Counted from the first letter of the stretch, positions 7,611-16,187 are shown. The stretch: 64,000 nt of DNA from Subsaxibacter sp. CAU 1640 (GCF_023156585.1 NZ_JALNMI010000003.1:248001-312000); one strand, 5' to 3'. Program-made: numbers and translations. The notes: generated by a model from the sequence alone, not told the origin.

Positions 7611-9267
7611 ATCAAATATAAAGCATATTATTATCCTTCTTATCATTCTCATTGTTGTGAATGTTATCGGAAGTAAGGTTTACAAGCGTTTTGACCTCAC
7701 ACAAGATAAACGGTATACCTTATCAGAATCAGCGCTCAATACGGTTAAAGATGTTGATTCACCATTGATTATTGATGTATTTCTTGAGGGTGAATTTCCT
7801 TCGGAATACAGACGTTTGCAGACAGAAACACGTCAATTGCTTGAAGAGTTCTCAATCTATAATCCAGAAGTAATATTCAGTTTTATCGACCCATTGGAAG
7901 ATGAAAAAACAAGAGATTCCAACATTCAACAATTGATTGAACGTGGTTTGGAACCTTTGCAATTATCCGTCAAGGAAAGTGGCAAATCATCGCAAGCTCT
8001 TGTGTTTCCCTGGGCTTTGGCAAGTTACCACGACCAAACCGTTAAAATTCCTTTGATTAAAAATTTGATTGGCGCCACAGCTGATGAAACAGTGACCAAT
8101 TCCATACAAAATCTGGAATATGCTTTTGCCGAAGGATTCAAGAAATTGGTGACACCAAAAGATAAAAAGATTGCCATTCTTAAAGGAAATGGCGAACTCG
8201 GTGATGGTTATATCTATAATTTTGTTACCAGCATTCGCGAGCATTATTATCTGGCACCTTTTACGTTGGATAGCGTTGCGAACAATCCTCAAGCCACTTT
8301 AAAGGCGATCAATGATTTTGACCTCATCATTGTAGCAAAACCAACAGTTCCTTTTTCTGAAGAAGAAAAAATGGTATTGGATCAATATACGATGAATGGT
8401 GGCAAAAGTTTATGGCTGACAGAATCTGTAATTATAGACAAAGACAGCCTGTATAACGATGCAGGACGTGCCGTGGCTGTGATGAGAGATTTGAATTTGA
8501 ATGATGTATTCTTCAAATATGGCGTCAGAATCAATCCTGTGATGGTGAATGACCTCTACTCTGCTCCTATTTGGTTGGCAATGGGTGAAGGCAGTCAGGC
8601 ACAATTTCAACCTTTGCAATGGCAATATTCTCCGTTGGCTTCTGCAAATCCAAACCATCCGGTTACGAACAACATCAATTTAGTAAAATTTGATTTTGCA
8701 AGTCAGATAGACACTTTGAAGAATTCTGTCAATAAAACCATTTTACTTCGAAGCTCCGATTTGACCAAACTTGAAGGTGTTCCAAAAGAAATTAGTTTGG
8801 ATATGGTAACACAAGAACCGAATCCTGAAACATACAACAAAGGTCCGCAACCACTTGCTGTGCTATTGGAAGGTGAATTTACGTCCGCTTATAACAATCG
8901 AATTAAGCCTTTTGAACTTAAAGATGTAAAAAACACAAGTGTTCCTACCAAAATGATCGTAATCGCTGATGGTGACGTTATCAAAAATGATTTGGTAAAA
9001 GGCGTGCCGCAGGAATTGGGCTTCGACCGTTGGTCTGGTAGGAAGTTTGGCAATAAGGAATTCTTGGAAAATGCCGTCAATTATCTTTTGAACGATGATG
9101 GACTTATAAACATTCGAAACAAGGAAGTGGTCATTCCATTTTTGGACAACCAAAAAGTTGAGGGTGAAAAAACCAAATGGCAAATCATCAACATTGGATT
9201 GCCATTGGTGTTTTTGGCACTATTCGGACTCGTATTTAACTATTTCCGCAAGAAGCGATATACCTAA
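7597..9267 (+). CDS. gldG: Gliding motility-associated ABC transporter substrate-binding protein GldG
   Basis: This 556-residue protein has an N-terminal anchor helix (residues about 8-25), then YKRFDLTQDKRYTLSESALN, a motif typical of GldG and related 'ABC_transp_aux' proteins. The large periplasmic region includes KIAILKGNGELGDGYIYNF and DLIIVAKPTVPFSEEEKMVL, and a C-terminal helix WQIINIGLPLVFLALFGLVF precedes a basic tail. GldG acts with GldF in the gliding/T9SS-linked ABC complex. The start ATG lies inside the upstream small gene, giving tight coupling. Confidence 0.93.
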   Translation: MLKNKSNIKHIIILLIILIVVNVIGSKVYKRFDLTQDKRYTLSESALNTVKDVDSPLIIDVFLEGEFPSEYRRLQTETRQLLEEFSIYNPEVIFSFIDPLEDEKTRDSNIQQLIERGLEPLQLSVKESGKSSQALVFPWALASYHDQTVKIPLIKNLIGATADETVTNSIQNLEYAFAEGFKKLVTPKDKKIAILKGNGELGDGYIYNFVTSIREHYYLAPFTLDSVANNPQATLKAINDFDLIIVAKPTVPFSEEEKMVLDQYTMNGGKSLWLTESVIIDKDSLYNDAGRAVAVMRDLNLNDVFFKYGVRINPVMVNDLYSAPIWLAMGEGSQAQFQPLQWQYSPLASANPNHPVTNNINLVKFDFASQIDTLKNSVNKTILLRSSDLTKLEGVPKEISLDMVTQEPNPETYNKGPQPLAVLLEGEFTSAYNNRIKPFELKDVKNTSVPTKMIVIADGDVIKNDLVKGVPQELGFDRWSGRKFGNKEFLENAVNYLLNDDGLINIRNKEVVIPFLDNQKVEGEKTKWQIINIGLPLVFLALFGLVFNYFRKKRYT

Positions 9268-9281
9268 CAGTTGTTAATAAG

Positions 9282-9318
9282 TTTTGTTTTAGAAAACAAG
9301 CTGTTTGGGATATATTTG
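9282..9318 (+). promoter_or_regulatory. Candidate sigma-A promoter for dnaN
   Basis: TATATTTG (9311-9318) matches the Bacteroidota -7 consensus TAnnTTTG. TTTTG at 9282-9286 could be the -33 box, though the 24-bp spacer is slightly long. Transcription would begin about 30 bp before the dnaN ATG (9356), in the gap after gldG. Confidence 0.5.
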
Positions 9319-9355
9319 TAATACTAATTAATCAGAGCAAATTAAACGCATATAG

Positions 9356-10474
9356 ATGAAATTTATAGTATCAAGTACGTATTTATTAAAGCAATTACAA
9401 GTTCTTGGTGGTGTCATCAACAATTCTAACACACTACCTATTTTAGATAATTTTTTGTTTGAATTAAAAGATTCAAAATTAACTGTGTCTGCAAGCGATT
9501 TGGAAACTACTATGTCTTCAGTTGTAGATGTAGAGAGCGATACAGAAGGAAGCATTGCTTTGCCAGCACGTTTGTTGCTCGATACCCTAAAAACATTTCC
9601 GGAGCAACCCTTGACGTTTGTGGTTGAAGACAACCATACTGTTGAAATCAGCTCCAATCACGGAAAATATGCGTTGGCTTATGCAGATGCCAATGAGTTT
9701 CCTAAAGCTGTATCATTGGAAGACCCTAGCACAACTACTATTGCTGGTGATATTTTGGCAACTGCTATCAGTAAAACTATTTTTGCTGCAGGCAATGATG
9801 ATTTACGTCCTGTGATGAGTGGTGTCTATTTTCAATTTTCTACAGAAGGATTGATTTTTGTTGCAACTGATGCTCACAAATTAGTGAAATATGCACGAGA
9901 AGATGTGAAAGCCAATCAAACAGCGCAATTCATTATGCCTAAAAAGCCTTTGAATCTTTTAAAAGGGATCTTGGCTGGAAGCGATGAGCCTGTAACTATT
10001 GAATACAATGACAACAATGCCAAATTCACTTTTGAGAATTCTGTGTTGGTTTGCCGATTGATTGATGGGAAGTATCCTAATTATGAAGCTGTTATTCCGA
10101 AAGAGAATCCGAATAAATTGGTTATCGACAGAACACAGTTTTTAAACTCTGTACGTCGTGTGAGCATTTTCTCCAATAAAACAACGCATCAAATACGTTT
10201 GAAAATTGCTGGAGCAGAATTGAATATTTCTGCTGAAGATATTGACTACTCAAACAAAGCTGAAGAGCGTTTGACCTGCGATTATCAAGGTGATGATATG
10301 CAGATAGGTTTCAACTCGCGTTTCTTGACAGAAATGCTTACCAATCTTAATGCTGACGACGTGCAGCTTGAAATGAGCTTGCCCAACAGAGCTGGTATTT
10401 TGACACCAACCGACGGATTGGACGAAGGTGAGAAAGTCACGATGTTGGTAATGCCTGTGATGCTCAACAACTAA
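9356..10474 (+). CDS. dnaN: DNA polymerase III beta sliding clamp
   Basis: At 372 residues this is the normal length for the three-domain sliding clamp that encircles DNA and tethers polymerase III. Visible family segments are GGVINNSNTLPILDNFLFEL (N-terminal domain), RPVMSGVYFQFSTEGLIFVATDAHKLVKY (domain 2; D-A-H-K/R-L signature), DGKYPNYEAVIP, and the C-terminal MLVMPVMLNN, which matches the M-P-M-R/L end that forms part of the protein-binding pocket. It is alone between gldG and a strong terminator; dnaA and oriC are not seen nearby. Confidence 0.97.
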   Translation: MKFIVSSTYLLKQLQVLGGVINNSNTLPILDNFLFELKDSKLTVSASDLETTMSSVVDVESDTEGSIALPARLLLDTLKTFPEQPLTFVVEDNHTVEISSNHGKYALAYADANEFPKAVSLEDPSTTTIAGDILATAISKTIFAAGNDDLRPVMSGVYFQFSTEGLIFVATDAHKLVKYAREDVKANQTAQFIMPKKPLNLLKGILAGSDEPVTIEYNDNNAKFTFENSVLVCRLIDGKYPNYEAVIPKENPNKLVIDRTQFLNSVRRVSIFSNKTTHQIRLKIAGAELNISAEDIDYSNKAEERLTCDYQGDDMQIGFNSRFLTEMLTNLNADDVQLEMSLPNRAGILTPTDGLDEGEKVTMLVMPVMLNN

Positions 10475-10500
10475 AAAATTTAAAAATCAATTGAATATAA

Positions 10501-10532
10501 AAACGCCCGCAAATACTTGCGGGCGTTTTTCC
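10501..10532 (+). terminator. Strong rho-independent terminator after dnaN
   Basis: A perfect 12-bp stem, AAACGCCCGCAA / TTGCGGGCGTTT, has a 4-nt loop and is followed by Ts. Being flanked by A-rich and T-rich runs, it can also stop leftward transcription of the DUF4870 gene ending at 10558. Confidence 0.92.
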
Positions 10533-10557
10533 TTTATCCTATTTAAAACTAAAACCA

Positions 10558-10896
10558 CTAACTAATAAAACTAAAAGATAAAGGATATGTTGGTGTTTCG
10601 CCATTGCTCGCTTTAACGGCATTGATGATAGGCCATACAACGGCTACAATGCCTAATATGATGAATCCTAATATGCCGAGTCCAAAAAGTAAAATCAATG
10701 GAAAGCAAATGATGAAATATACGATAAGACTCAACTGAAAATTGATAATGTTCTTACCGTGTGTATCCATTTGGTACACTCGCTCCTTTTGGGTAGCCCA
10801 AATAATAAGCGGTACCAATAAACTTCCAAAGCCTGTAACCAAAGTTATTAATTGGCTTAAGTGCGTAATAACGATTAATTGTCTGTCTTCTCTCAT
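10558..10896 (-). CDS. DUF4870 small membrane protein
   Basis: This 112-residue inner-membrane protein has three hydrophobic segments. The features fit DUF4870: an N-terminal helix HLSQLITLVTGFGSLLVPLI, the loop WATQKERVYQMDTHGKNIINFQLS, and a final GIVAVVWPIINAVKASNGE. The central 'H/D-x-x-G-K-x-x-x-N-F/W-Q' loop is diagnostic. The function of the family is unknown. It is convergent with dnaN and shares the bidirectional terminator. Confidence 0.87.
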   Translation of the reverse strand: MREDRQLIVITHLSQLITLVTGFGSLLVPLIIWATQKERVYQMDTHGKNIINFQLSLIVYFIICFPLILLFGLGILGFIILGIVAVVWPIINAVKASNGETPTYPLSFSFIS

Positions 10897-10983
10897 GATC
10901 TTGATGGTTTAATTGATTGATGTACTTATAGGACGTTGATTTTCCTAAAATGTTACAACCTACCAGCAAGTTAGTATTACAAT

Positions 10984-11991
10984 TTATTTCGTTGTATTCC
11001 TAAAGACAAGATTAGTCTTAATCGTTTTAACTTTTGATTTGTTTGCAGACTTACTCTTAATGCGCTCCAAGAGAAGATCGACAGAAGCCTTTCCAATATC
11101 CATAGCGTGCTGTGAAATGGTGGAGAGTTTTGGCTCTGTGAATGGCAATACATTTTCATCTGAAAAACCGATGATGGACAAATCCTTTGGTACATCGATA
11201 CCTTTCTTCAATGCTTTGTGAAGTGCGACTACCCCTGTAGTGTTATCAATGGAGAGAATGCCATCTACCTTTGGGTGTTTCTTGAACATCTCTTCTATGG
11301 GATGTTCAATATCATCGTCTTTGCCAATGTTAATGACAATGGGCTTGCTTTTATATTTTGGAGCTTCCTCCAAGGCTTTTAAGTAGCCATTGACACGAAG
11401 TTTTCCGACGCTTAATTCTTCAATATTGCTCAATAGGACTATTTGTTTTCTGCCTTCGTCCAACAGATGTTCTGTGGCTTCATAGGCTGCACCAAAATCA
11501 TCAATGATGACCTTATCGCAATCTACATTATCGGCTACCCTATCGAACATAACCACTGGAATGCCTTGCTGCACCACACTTTCTATATGCTGTGACTGAT
11601 TTTTGATTTGTGTTTCTTCAGCAATTGATAAAATGAAACCATCTACACTACCGTTGCCCAAGACTTCTAAACTCTGAAGCTCCTTTGCATAGGATTCGTG
11701 GCTAATGCAGATGATGATGTCATAGCCTTTTTTTGTGGCCTCCTCCTCTATGCCATACAACACCTTTGCAAAGAAGTGGTTGAGGATGTTTGGGATGATG
11801 ACACCCAAGGTCTTGGTCTTGTTACTCTTAAGGCTCAACGCCACCTTATTTGGCTGATAGTTGAGCTGCTTCGCCAATACCTTAACACGCTCTATGGTTT
11901 CTTTGCTAATCTCTTCGCTTTCGTGGAGTGCCTTTGACACTGTAGATACAGAGACGTTGAGTTGTTCGGCTAGTTGTTTGAGTGTGACCAT
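10984..11991 (-). CDS. LacI/GalR-family transcriptional regulator
   Basis: This 335-residue DNA-binding repressor has the N-terminal HTH VTLKQLAEQLNVSVSTVSKA and hinge helix LNYQPNKVALSLKS. The periplasmic-binding-protein-like effector domain includes TLGVIIPNILNHFFA, DGFILSIAEETQ, VVMFDRVAD and LSIIGFSDENVLPFTEPKLS. Family members bind a small sugar or nucleoside ligand. No sugar catabolic gene is adjacent, so its targets are probably elsewhere. Upstream of its start lies the gene-free repeat region 12001-13216. Confidence 0.93.
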   Translation of the reverse strand: MVTLKQLAEQLNVSVSTVSKALHESEEISKETIERVKVLAKQLNYQPNKVALSLKSNKTKTLGVIIPNILNHFFAKVLYGIEEEATKKGYDIIICISHESYAKELQSLEVLGNGSVDGFILSIAEETQIKNQSQHIESVVQQGIPVVMFDRVADNVDCDKVIIDDFGAAYEATEHLLDEGRKQIVLLSNIEELSVGKLRVNGYLKALEEAPKYKSKPIVINIGKDDDIEHPIEEMFKKHPKVDGILSIDNTTGVVALHKALKKGIDVPKDLSIIGFSDENVLPFTEPKLSTISQHAMDIGKASVDLLLERIKSKSANKSKVKTIKTNLVFRNTTK

Positions 11992-12169
11992 AGTGATTAG
12001 CGTAGCTTAAAGCGCCATATAAAAATACATTGTTTATTTATAATACAAAATGGTTGTGTGAAATTTTTATAAGGTTTTTAGTGAAACGTATGGCTGTTAG
12101 AACGTGGAACATTATAGTTTGCAGCAGAATTAGACTGGTTAGCGTATAGTTAGATTATTGAGGAATGGA

Positions 12170-12252
12170 TTTCTAATCTGCTAGATCTGATTTCCACTTT
12201 GATGGAACGCCTTTCCACTGGATTGGAAGAGGCTTCCACTGGATGGAAATGG
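12170..12252. repeat. 21-bp-period array A, units carrying a TTCCA...TGGAA dyad
   Basis: Four consecutive units begin at 12170, 12191, 12212 and 12233. Each has two short inverted arms around a 5-6 nt centre: TTCTA...TAGAT in the first and TTCCA...TGGAA in the other three. The C-to-T change in one arm is matched by G-to-A in the other in the first unit, so the dyad itself seems conserved. Unit length is 21 bp, except the last (20). Confidence 0.75.
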
Positions 12253-12272
12253 AGTTAAATTAGAGGGAGGCA

Positions 12273-12287
12273 CGGATTGCAAATCCG
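12273..12287. repeat. Palindrome CGGATTGCAAATCCG in the gene-free region
   Basis: CGGATT and AATCCG are perfect inverted arms around GCA. It is followed by CCCCATCGGGTTTTT, which adds a small CCCCATCGGG hairpin and a T-run at about 12288-12302. It may be an isolated REP-like element or a terminator remnant. It lies upstream of the LacI gene and no neighbouring gene explains it. Confidence 0.45.
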
Positions 12288-12354
12288 CCCCATCGGGTTT
12301 TTGATTAAATCACCATATATTATTAAGTATCAAACCATTAAAAAATTCGCAGGT

Positions 12355-12648
12355 GCTCCAGAGTAAACCGTAGAAGCCCCAGAGTAAATCGTAGCACCCC
12401 CAGAGTAACCCGTAGAAGCCCTATCACAACAAGTAGGACCCCCAGAGCAATCCGTACACAGTCCATTGTAACTCCCAGACCATAGATTGTAACCCGTAGA
12501 AGCCCCATCGTCATGCCCAGTCGCGTCAGAGTAAAAGGTTCGATTCACAGAGTAACCATCATCTCTCCCAGAGCAACACTATGATAGGCCATAGCAAGCA
12601 TAAGTTCATAAATCGTAAAAGGCAGCAGACGTAGAGTGAATTTAAGAA
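12355..12648. repeat. 21-bp-period array B, about 14 degenerate units
   Basis: Fourteen successive 21-bp blocks from 12355 share the core CCAGAGTAACCCGTAGAAG, with best copies at 12355, 12376, 12397, 12439 and 12481. Later copies diverge strongly (ACAGAGTAACC at 12547, CCAGAGCAACA at 12568), yet the spacing never shifts over 294 bp. On the minus strand part of it reads as a heptad-repeat peptide (STGYSGG-type), but there is no convincing gene context. I treat it as non-coding repeat DNA. Confidence 0.85.
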
Positions 12649-12685
12649 AAACTCATTTCGTCTTTGTCGGCATTCCCAATGCAAA

Positions 12686-12729
12686 GTCTAACGAGTCTAA
12701 CAAATCTAACATTCTAACACGTCTAACAA
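12686..12729. repeat. Short 9-bp-period TCTAAC array
   Basis: Five copies of TCTAAC occur at 9-bp spacing (one step is 8): GTCTAACGA, GTCTAACAA, ATCTAACAT, TCTAACAC, GTCTAACAA. It lies between arrays B and C, with no gene on either strand. Confidence 0.8.
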
Positions 12730-12829
12730 TTCCGATAATTCTCAATCATCTCAACATTAAGAAAAAAACAAAAAGGGATAAAGAAGAATGCTGATGATGA
12801 GGCTTTTGGGGGGATTTTTTTTGGAGTTG

Positions 12830-13060
12830 GTTACGGAGCCTCTGCGTAATATTACGGAGGCTCTGCGTAAGGTTACGGACGCTCTGCGTAACGTTACGGA
12901 GCTTGTGCGTACGGTTACGACGCGAGTGCGTAAGGCTACGAAGGTTCTGCGTACGATTACGATGCGAGTGCGTAAGATGACGGAGGGATTGCGTAGAGTT
13001 ATGGGGCTTGTGCGTAAGGATAAGGAGGTAGTGCGTAAGAATGGGGAGGGTTTGGGTGGA
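12830..13060. repeat. 21-bp-period array C with nested TTACG/CGTAA palindromes
   Basis: Eleven 21-bp units begin at 12830 and run to 13060. The best units read TTACGGAGCCTCTGCGTAA, an imperfect dyad (TTACGnAG / CTnCGTAA). The junction between units forms a second dyad, CGTAAnnTTACG, perfect as CGTAACGTTACG at 12886-12897. Divergence grows toward the right end but no indel is seen. Both strands are open through it as a direct result of the 7-codon period, giving predicted heptad peptides of 107 aa (plus) and 120 aa (minus). Neither has supporting context. Confidence 0.9.
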
Positions 13061-13143
13061 ATTTACTGTTGTGGGCACATGATACAATCGTGCGCCAGCA
13101 GGGGGCAATGACGGTTAACTAGATCCTCCACTTTCGTGGCGAT

Positions 13144-13183
13144 AAAAAAACCCCAACTCTTTTCCAAGAGCTGGGTTTTTTAA
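13144..13183 (-). terminator. Rho-independent terminator of the B12 uptake operon
   Basis: ACCCCAACTCTT and AAGAGCTGGGTT form a stem closed by TTCC. On the minus strand it ends in a run of seven Ts. It lies 34 bp past the stop of the BtuG-like gene and marks the right edge of the gene-free region. Confidence 0.88.
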
Positions 13184-13216
13184 TTTAACTTACTTTAGAA
13201 TCAAACTACAGATGCC

Positions 13217-14299
13217 TTAAAGGTTATCAACATAAAATCCGTTAGGAATAAGCTGCGTTCCGAACTGACGGATAAAATCGCCAGTGGTACTATAGATAAA
13301 AGCTGCACCATTAGAGACATAGTCTTTGGCATCGGCTAGGTAAATGGTGCCATCGTGTACCTTAAACCCGTATAGCGTGACAAGTCCGTCAGCACCTGGC
13401 TGAATGAACGCTGTGGTTGGCAAGGTCGTGTCGGTAATGCCCATGGCATACACATTGCCATTCAATGTATAATAGAGTGTACCATTATCGATTTCCAGAT
13501 TGCCAGGATGTTCACCAGCTGCGAAGTCGGTAGTAGTGGTCACCGCGTTTGTATTAAGGTTAATGGTTTGCAGTTTGCCAAGCGTTTCATCGCCTGTCCA
13601 ATCTGGTTTTCCAGAACTAATGACATAGAGTGTGCCATTGTGCGCTACCATGCCATCAGGTACATCACCCACGGGAATCGTGGTGGTAAGGCTGGATGTC
13701 GCTGTATTGATGACGCTTACGGTATTGCCGTGACCGTAACCACCCTTGTGCGCCACGTAAAGTGTACCGTTATGTATCAGTAGTTTTTCTGGACCTTCCG
13801 CAACGGCGATGGTGCTCTCTACTGTATGGTTGGCAAGGTTCAACACCGCAATATAATCATCAGCCGTGTCGAACGGGTCGCCCCAGTTGGATATAAACGC
13901 CTTGTCTCCGTTAAAGACCATATATCTTGGGTTCAAGATTTGATTAGTGATTGTCGTGATATGTTCGAACGAATAACGGTCTACCACCTCAATACTGCTG
14001 GAGTTGCTCACAACAATGTAAGCTTCCTCATCGTGAAATGCCATACTCTGTGCCACATCGCCAAGGCCTGAACCATTGACCGCAAAGAATATGTTATGAT
14101 AAGATTCTTCATCACTATCTACAAAAGATACCGAGGCATTATTGCCGTTAAAACTGCCTTCATTGAGAATAAATAGCCCTTGGTCATAGGTTCCTAAAGG
14201 TTCTTGAGGTGCATCATCCCTATCGTCACTGGTACAGGACTGGAATAGTGTTGCAATGGCTATTGCCACAAGGGTTGCGTAATGGGTGTGTTTCATCAT
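13217..14299 (-). CDS. Surface beta-propeller lipoprotein, BtuG-like/DUF5074 (YncE-like repeats)
   Basis: This 360-residue lipoprotein has its lipobox ending FQSC (Cys22), followed at once by TSDDRDD. Such an acidic stretch is a Bacteroidota surface-export signal, so it likely sits on the cell surface. The rest is a repeated beta-propeller: units like DVAQSMAFHDEEAYIVVSNS, PEKLLIHNGTLYVAHKGGYG, VPDGMVAHNGTLYVISSGK and HPGNLEIDNGTLYYTLNG recur about every 45 residues. It lies 3 bp after a riboswitch-controlled BtuB-type receptor. In Bacteroides, BtuG is a surface propeller that captures cobalamin and hands it to BtuB; the same role is inferred here, not proven. Confidence 0.8.
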   Translation of the reverse strand: MMKHTHYATLVAIAIATLFQSCTSDDRDDAPQEPLGTYDQGLFILNEGSFNGNNASVSFVDSDEESYHNIFFAVNGSGLGDVAQSMAFHDEEAYIVVSNSSSIEVVDRYSFEHITTITNQILNPRYMVFNGDKAFISNWGDPFDTADDYIAVLNLANHTVESTIAVAEGPEKLLIHNGTLYVAHKGGYGHGNTVSVINTATSSLTTTIPVGDVPDGMVAHNGTLYVISSGKPDWTGDETLGKLQTINLNTNAVTTTTDFAAGEHPGNLEIDNGTLYYTLNGNVYAMGITDTTLPTTAFIQPGADGLVTLYGFKVHDGTIYLADAKDYVSNGAAFIYSTTGDFIRQFGTQLIPNGFYVDNL

Positions 14300-14302
14300 T
14301 GT

Positions 14303-16138
14303 TTAAAATTTAAGTTGCATATAGATATTAAAATTTCTTCCGGGCATCGGTCTGTTGAGAACGCTTTCATACGATTCGTCCCAAAGATTCAGCACCTGTG
14401 CGCCGAGTTTATAGGTATTGTCTTTTCCAAGATTGTATTCAGCCCCAAGATTGGCCACCATATAACTATCGAGAATGTGCTCTGTGGCGTGGTCTGTGGT
14501 GGTAAACACTTCGTCTGTATTCAGATATTGATAATAAGCCGTGAGTTTTTTAAACTGATAACCCACAGATGCGGTCCATTTATAAAACGGCACGTAGATG
14601 AGTTGGCGGCCCGTGTCCTTGTTTTCAGAAACCGTATAGACAAAGGTTGCCGCACCTGTAACCGTATGTTTTCCGAAAGATTTCTGAACATTAAGGATGG
14701 ACTCCACACCATAAATCTCGACGTTGTTTGTATTCTGCGGACGTGAGATACCTGAAGCGTCAGGTACCCATTGTAGCAAATTGGTCACACTGTTATAATA
14801 GCCAGTAACCGTCAAGCGATTCTGTTGCCATTGGAAAACATTTGTGAGCTCCGCTTGGTAGGAGTCTTCCGGTTGTAAGTTTGGATTGCCGAGTCCTTGC
14901 CAATACAAATCATTATAGGTAGGAATGCGAAAATTCTTTGAAGCGTTCAGTTTGAGTTGGTACCACGAATTCAATGTAGCACTCATCCCAATGGAATACA
15001 ACAACGGATTTCCGAATCGGTCATTTGTTTCTTGTCGTAGACCGATTTCATACAAGAATTTTTCCGAAAGGATATGTTTGAAATTGACAATGCCAGCCGT
15101 GAGATTCCGTGTTTCCGAAGCGATGTCAGAGCCTTTACCATCATTATGTGTATAGTTGGCACCAACCGACAACAACATTTTGTTGGTCAAAGCGTAATCC
15201 AAAGCATACTTAAGAAAAAAGCTTTCGACCTTCCCAAAGGAATAGCGTTCGCTGGCAATATTTCCGTAGAAACGATACTCCTCTGTAGTGCTTGCCACCT
15301 TTAGATTTGTATTGAATTTTTTATAGCGACCATCCCATTCCAAAAGTGCACGTGTGTTAAAATCGGTGTATTTGGTTTTGAGGGCATTTGGTGTTGGCAC
15401 CGAGAAGTTGCGACGACCATCGTAGACATTTGCCAAGACTTTAAGCGTGTCCTTCTTATTCAGTTTCGTAGCCGCACCAAAACTGACGTTTGTATTGTGA
15501 AATTGGCCGTTGACGTTATGACGGTCGGTGTCAGGGTACGGATAATCATTATCTGACGCATTTCTGGCAATGCCGATGAAACTACTGAACGTTTTTGTCG
15601 CAAACTGCGTTTGGTAATCGAGTCCGTAGGTATTGTATTCGCCATAATTTGCGAACAAGGCATTCTGCCAACCCGTTCCAAAGGAGAAATCGTTCACCAA
15701 GTTAATAGTGCCACCGATGGCACCGCTGCCGTCTGCAATGCTCGAACCGCCAGTTTGTACCTCAATGCGGTTGTAACCTCGTGTGTTGATGGTGTTAAAA
15801 TCTGTTTGTCCGGTGGTTTGCGAATTGATATTGATACCGTTCCAAAGTACAGCGGTTTGTGCAGCCGTTGTACCTCTGAAGGATGGCGACGACACCATAC
15901 CGAGGCCATTTTCCTTAAAATACACAGGACTGTTGAAGTTGAGGAAATTGGTGAGCGAAGCTTGATTTTGTTTCAAGACGCTGTCTTTGAGCACCACCAC
16001 ATTTTTAGTATAGGTGGAATCTTTAAGCTGGTATGCCACGATGTGCACTTCGCCCAAGACCGTCAAAGAATCCGTCTGTGCGTAGCTGGTAACAATGATG
16101 CCAAAGCATCCCAAAATGAAAGCACTAATCTGTCTCAT
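14303..16138 (-). CDS. btuB: BtuB-type TonB-dependent cobalamin receptor
   Basis: This 611-residue outer-membrane receptor has a signal peptide (MRQISAFILGCFGIIVTSYAQ). The plug region (about 50-150) includes PSFRGTTAAQTAVLWNGI and GSSIADGSGAIGGTINL. A 22-strand-type barrel follows, with NFRIPTYNDLYWQGLGNPNL and the C-terminal NIYMQLKF. There is no N-terminal CarboxypepD_reg domain, which fits a vitamin/siderophore receptor rather than a SusC. The cobalamin riboswitch in its leader identifies the likely ligand as B12. The ATG at 16138 is preferred over an in-frame TTG at 16168, which adds ten residues before the signal peptide. Confidence 0.88.
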   Translation of the reverse strand: MRQISAFILGCFGIIVTSYAQTDSLTVLGEVHIVAYQLKDSTYTKNVVVLKDSVLKQNQASLTNFLNFNSPVYFKENGLGMVSSPSFRGTTAAQTAVLWNGININSQTTGQTDFNTINTRGYNRIEVQTGGSSIADGSGAIGGTINLVNDFSFGTGWQNALFANYGEYNTYGLDYQTQFATKTFSSFIGIARNASDNDYPYPDTDRHNVNGQFHNTNVSFGAATKLNKKDTLKVLANVYDGRRNFSVPTPNALKTKYTDFNTRALLEWDGRYKKFNTNLKVASTTEEYRFYGNIASERYSFGKVESFFLKYALDYALTNKMLLSVGANYTHNDGKGSDIASETRNLTAGIVNFKHILSEKFLYEIGLRQETNDRFGNPLLYSIGMSATLNSWYQLKLNASKNFRIPTYNDLYWQGLGNPNLQPEDSYQAELTNVFQWQQNRLTVTGYYNSVTNLLQWVPDASGISRPQNTNNVEIYGVESILNVQKSFGKHTVTGAATFVYTVSENKDTGRQLIYVPFYKWTASVGYQFKKLTAYYQYLNTDEVFTTTDHATEHILDSYMVANLGAEYNLGKDNTYKLGAQVLNLWDESYESVLNRPMPGRNFNIYMQLKF

Positions 16139-16187
16139 AACTCCAGAGCCTTTTACCCGAAAGCCCAAATGTGTTTGTTATGCTTTT

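Noticed and set aside
12330-12548. A 72-codon minus-strand frame over array B (STGYSGG-like repeats)
   Set aside because: It covers only part of the array, starts inside it, and has no supporting context.
12355-13060. CRISPR array
   Set aside because: Units are 21 bp with no spacers between repeats, the repeats are degenerate throughout, and there are no cas genes nearby.
12788-13111. A 107-codon plus-strand frame and a 120-codon minus-strand frame over array C with heptad repeats
   Set aside because: Both strands are open only because the DNA repeats every 7 codons. There is no ribosome-binding or promoter context, no signal sequence, and the array fades into unrelated sequence. Treated as repeat DNA.
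14282-14746. A 154-codon plus-strand frame antisense to btuB
   Set aside because: It lies opposite a well-supported receptor gene and shows no family motifs.
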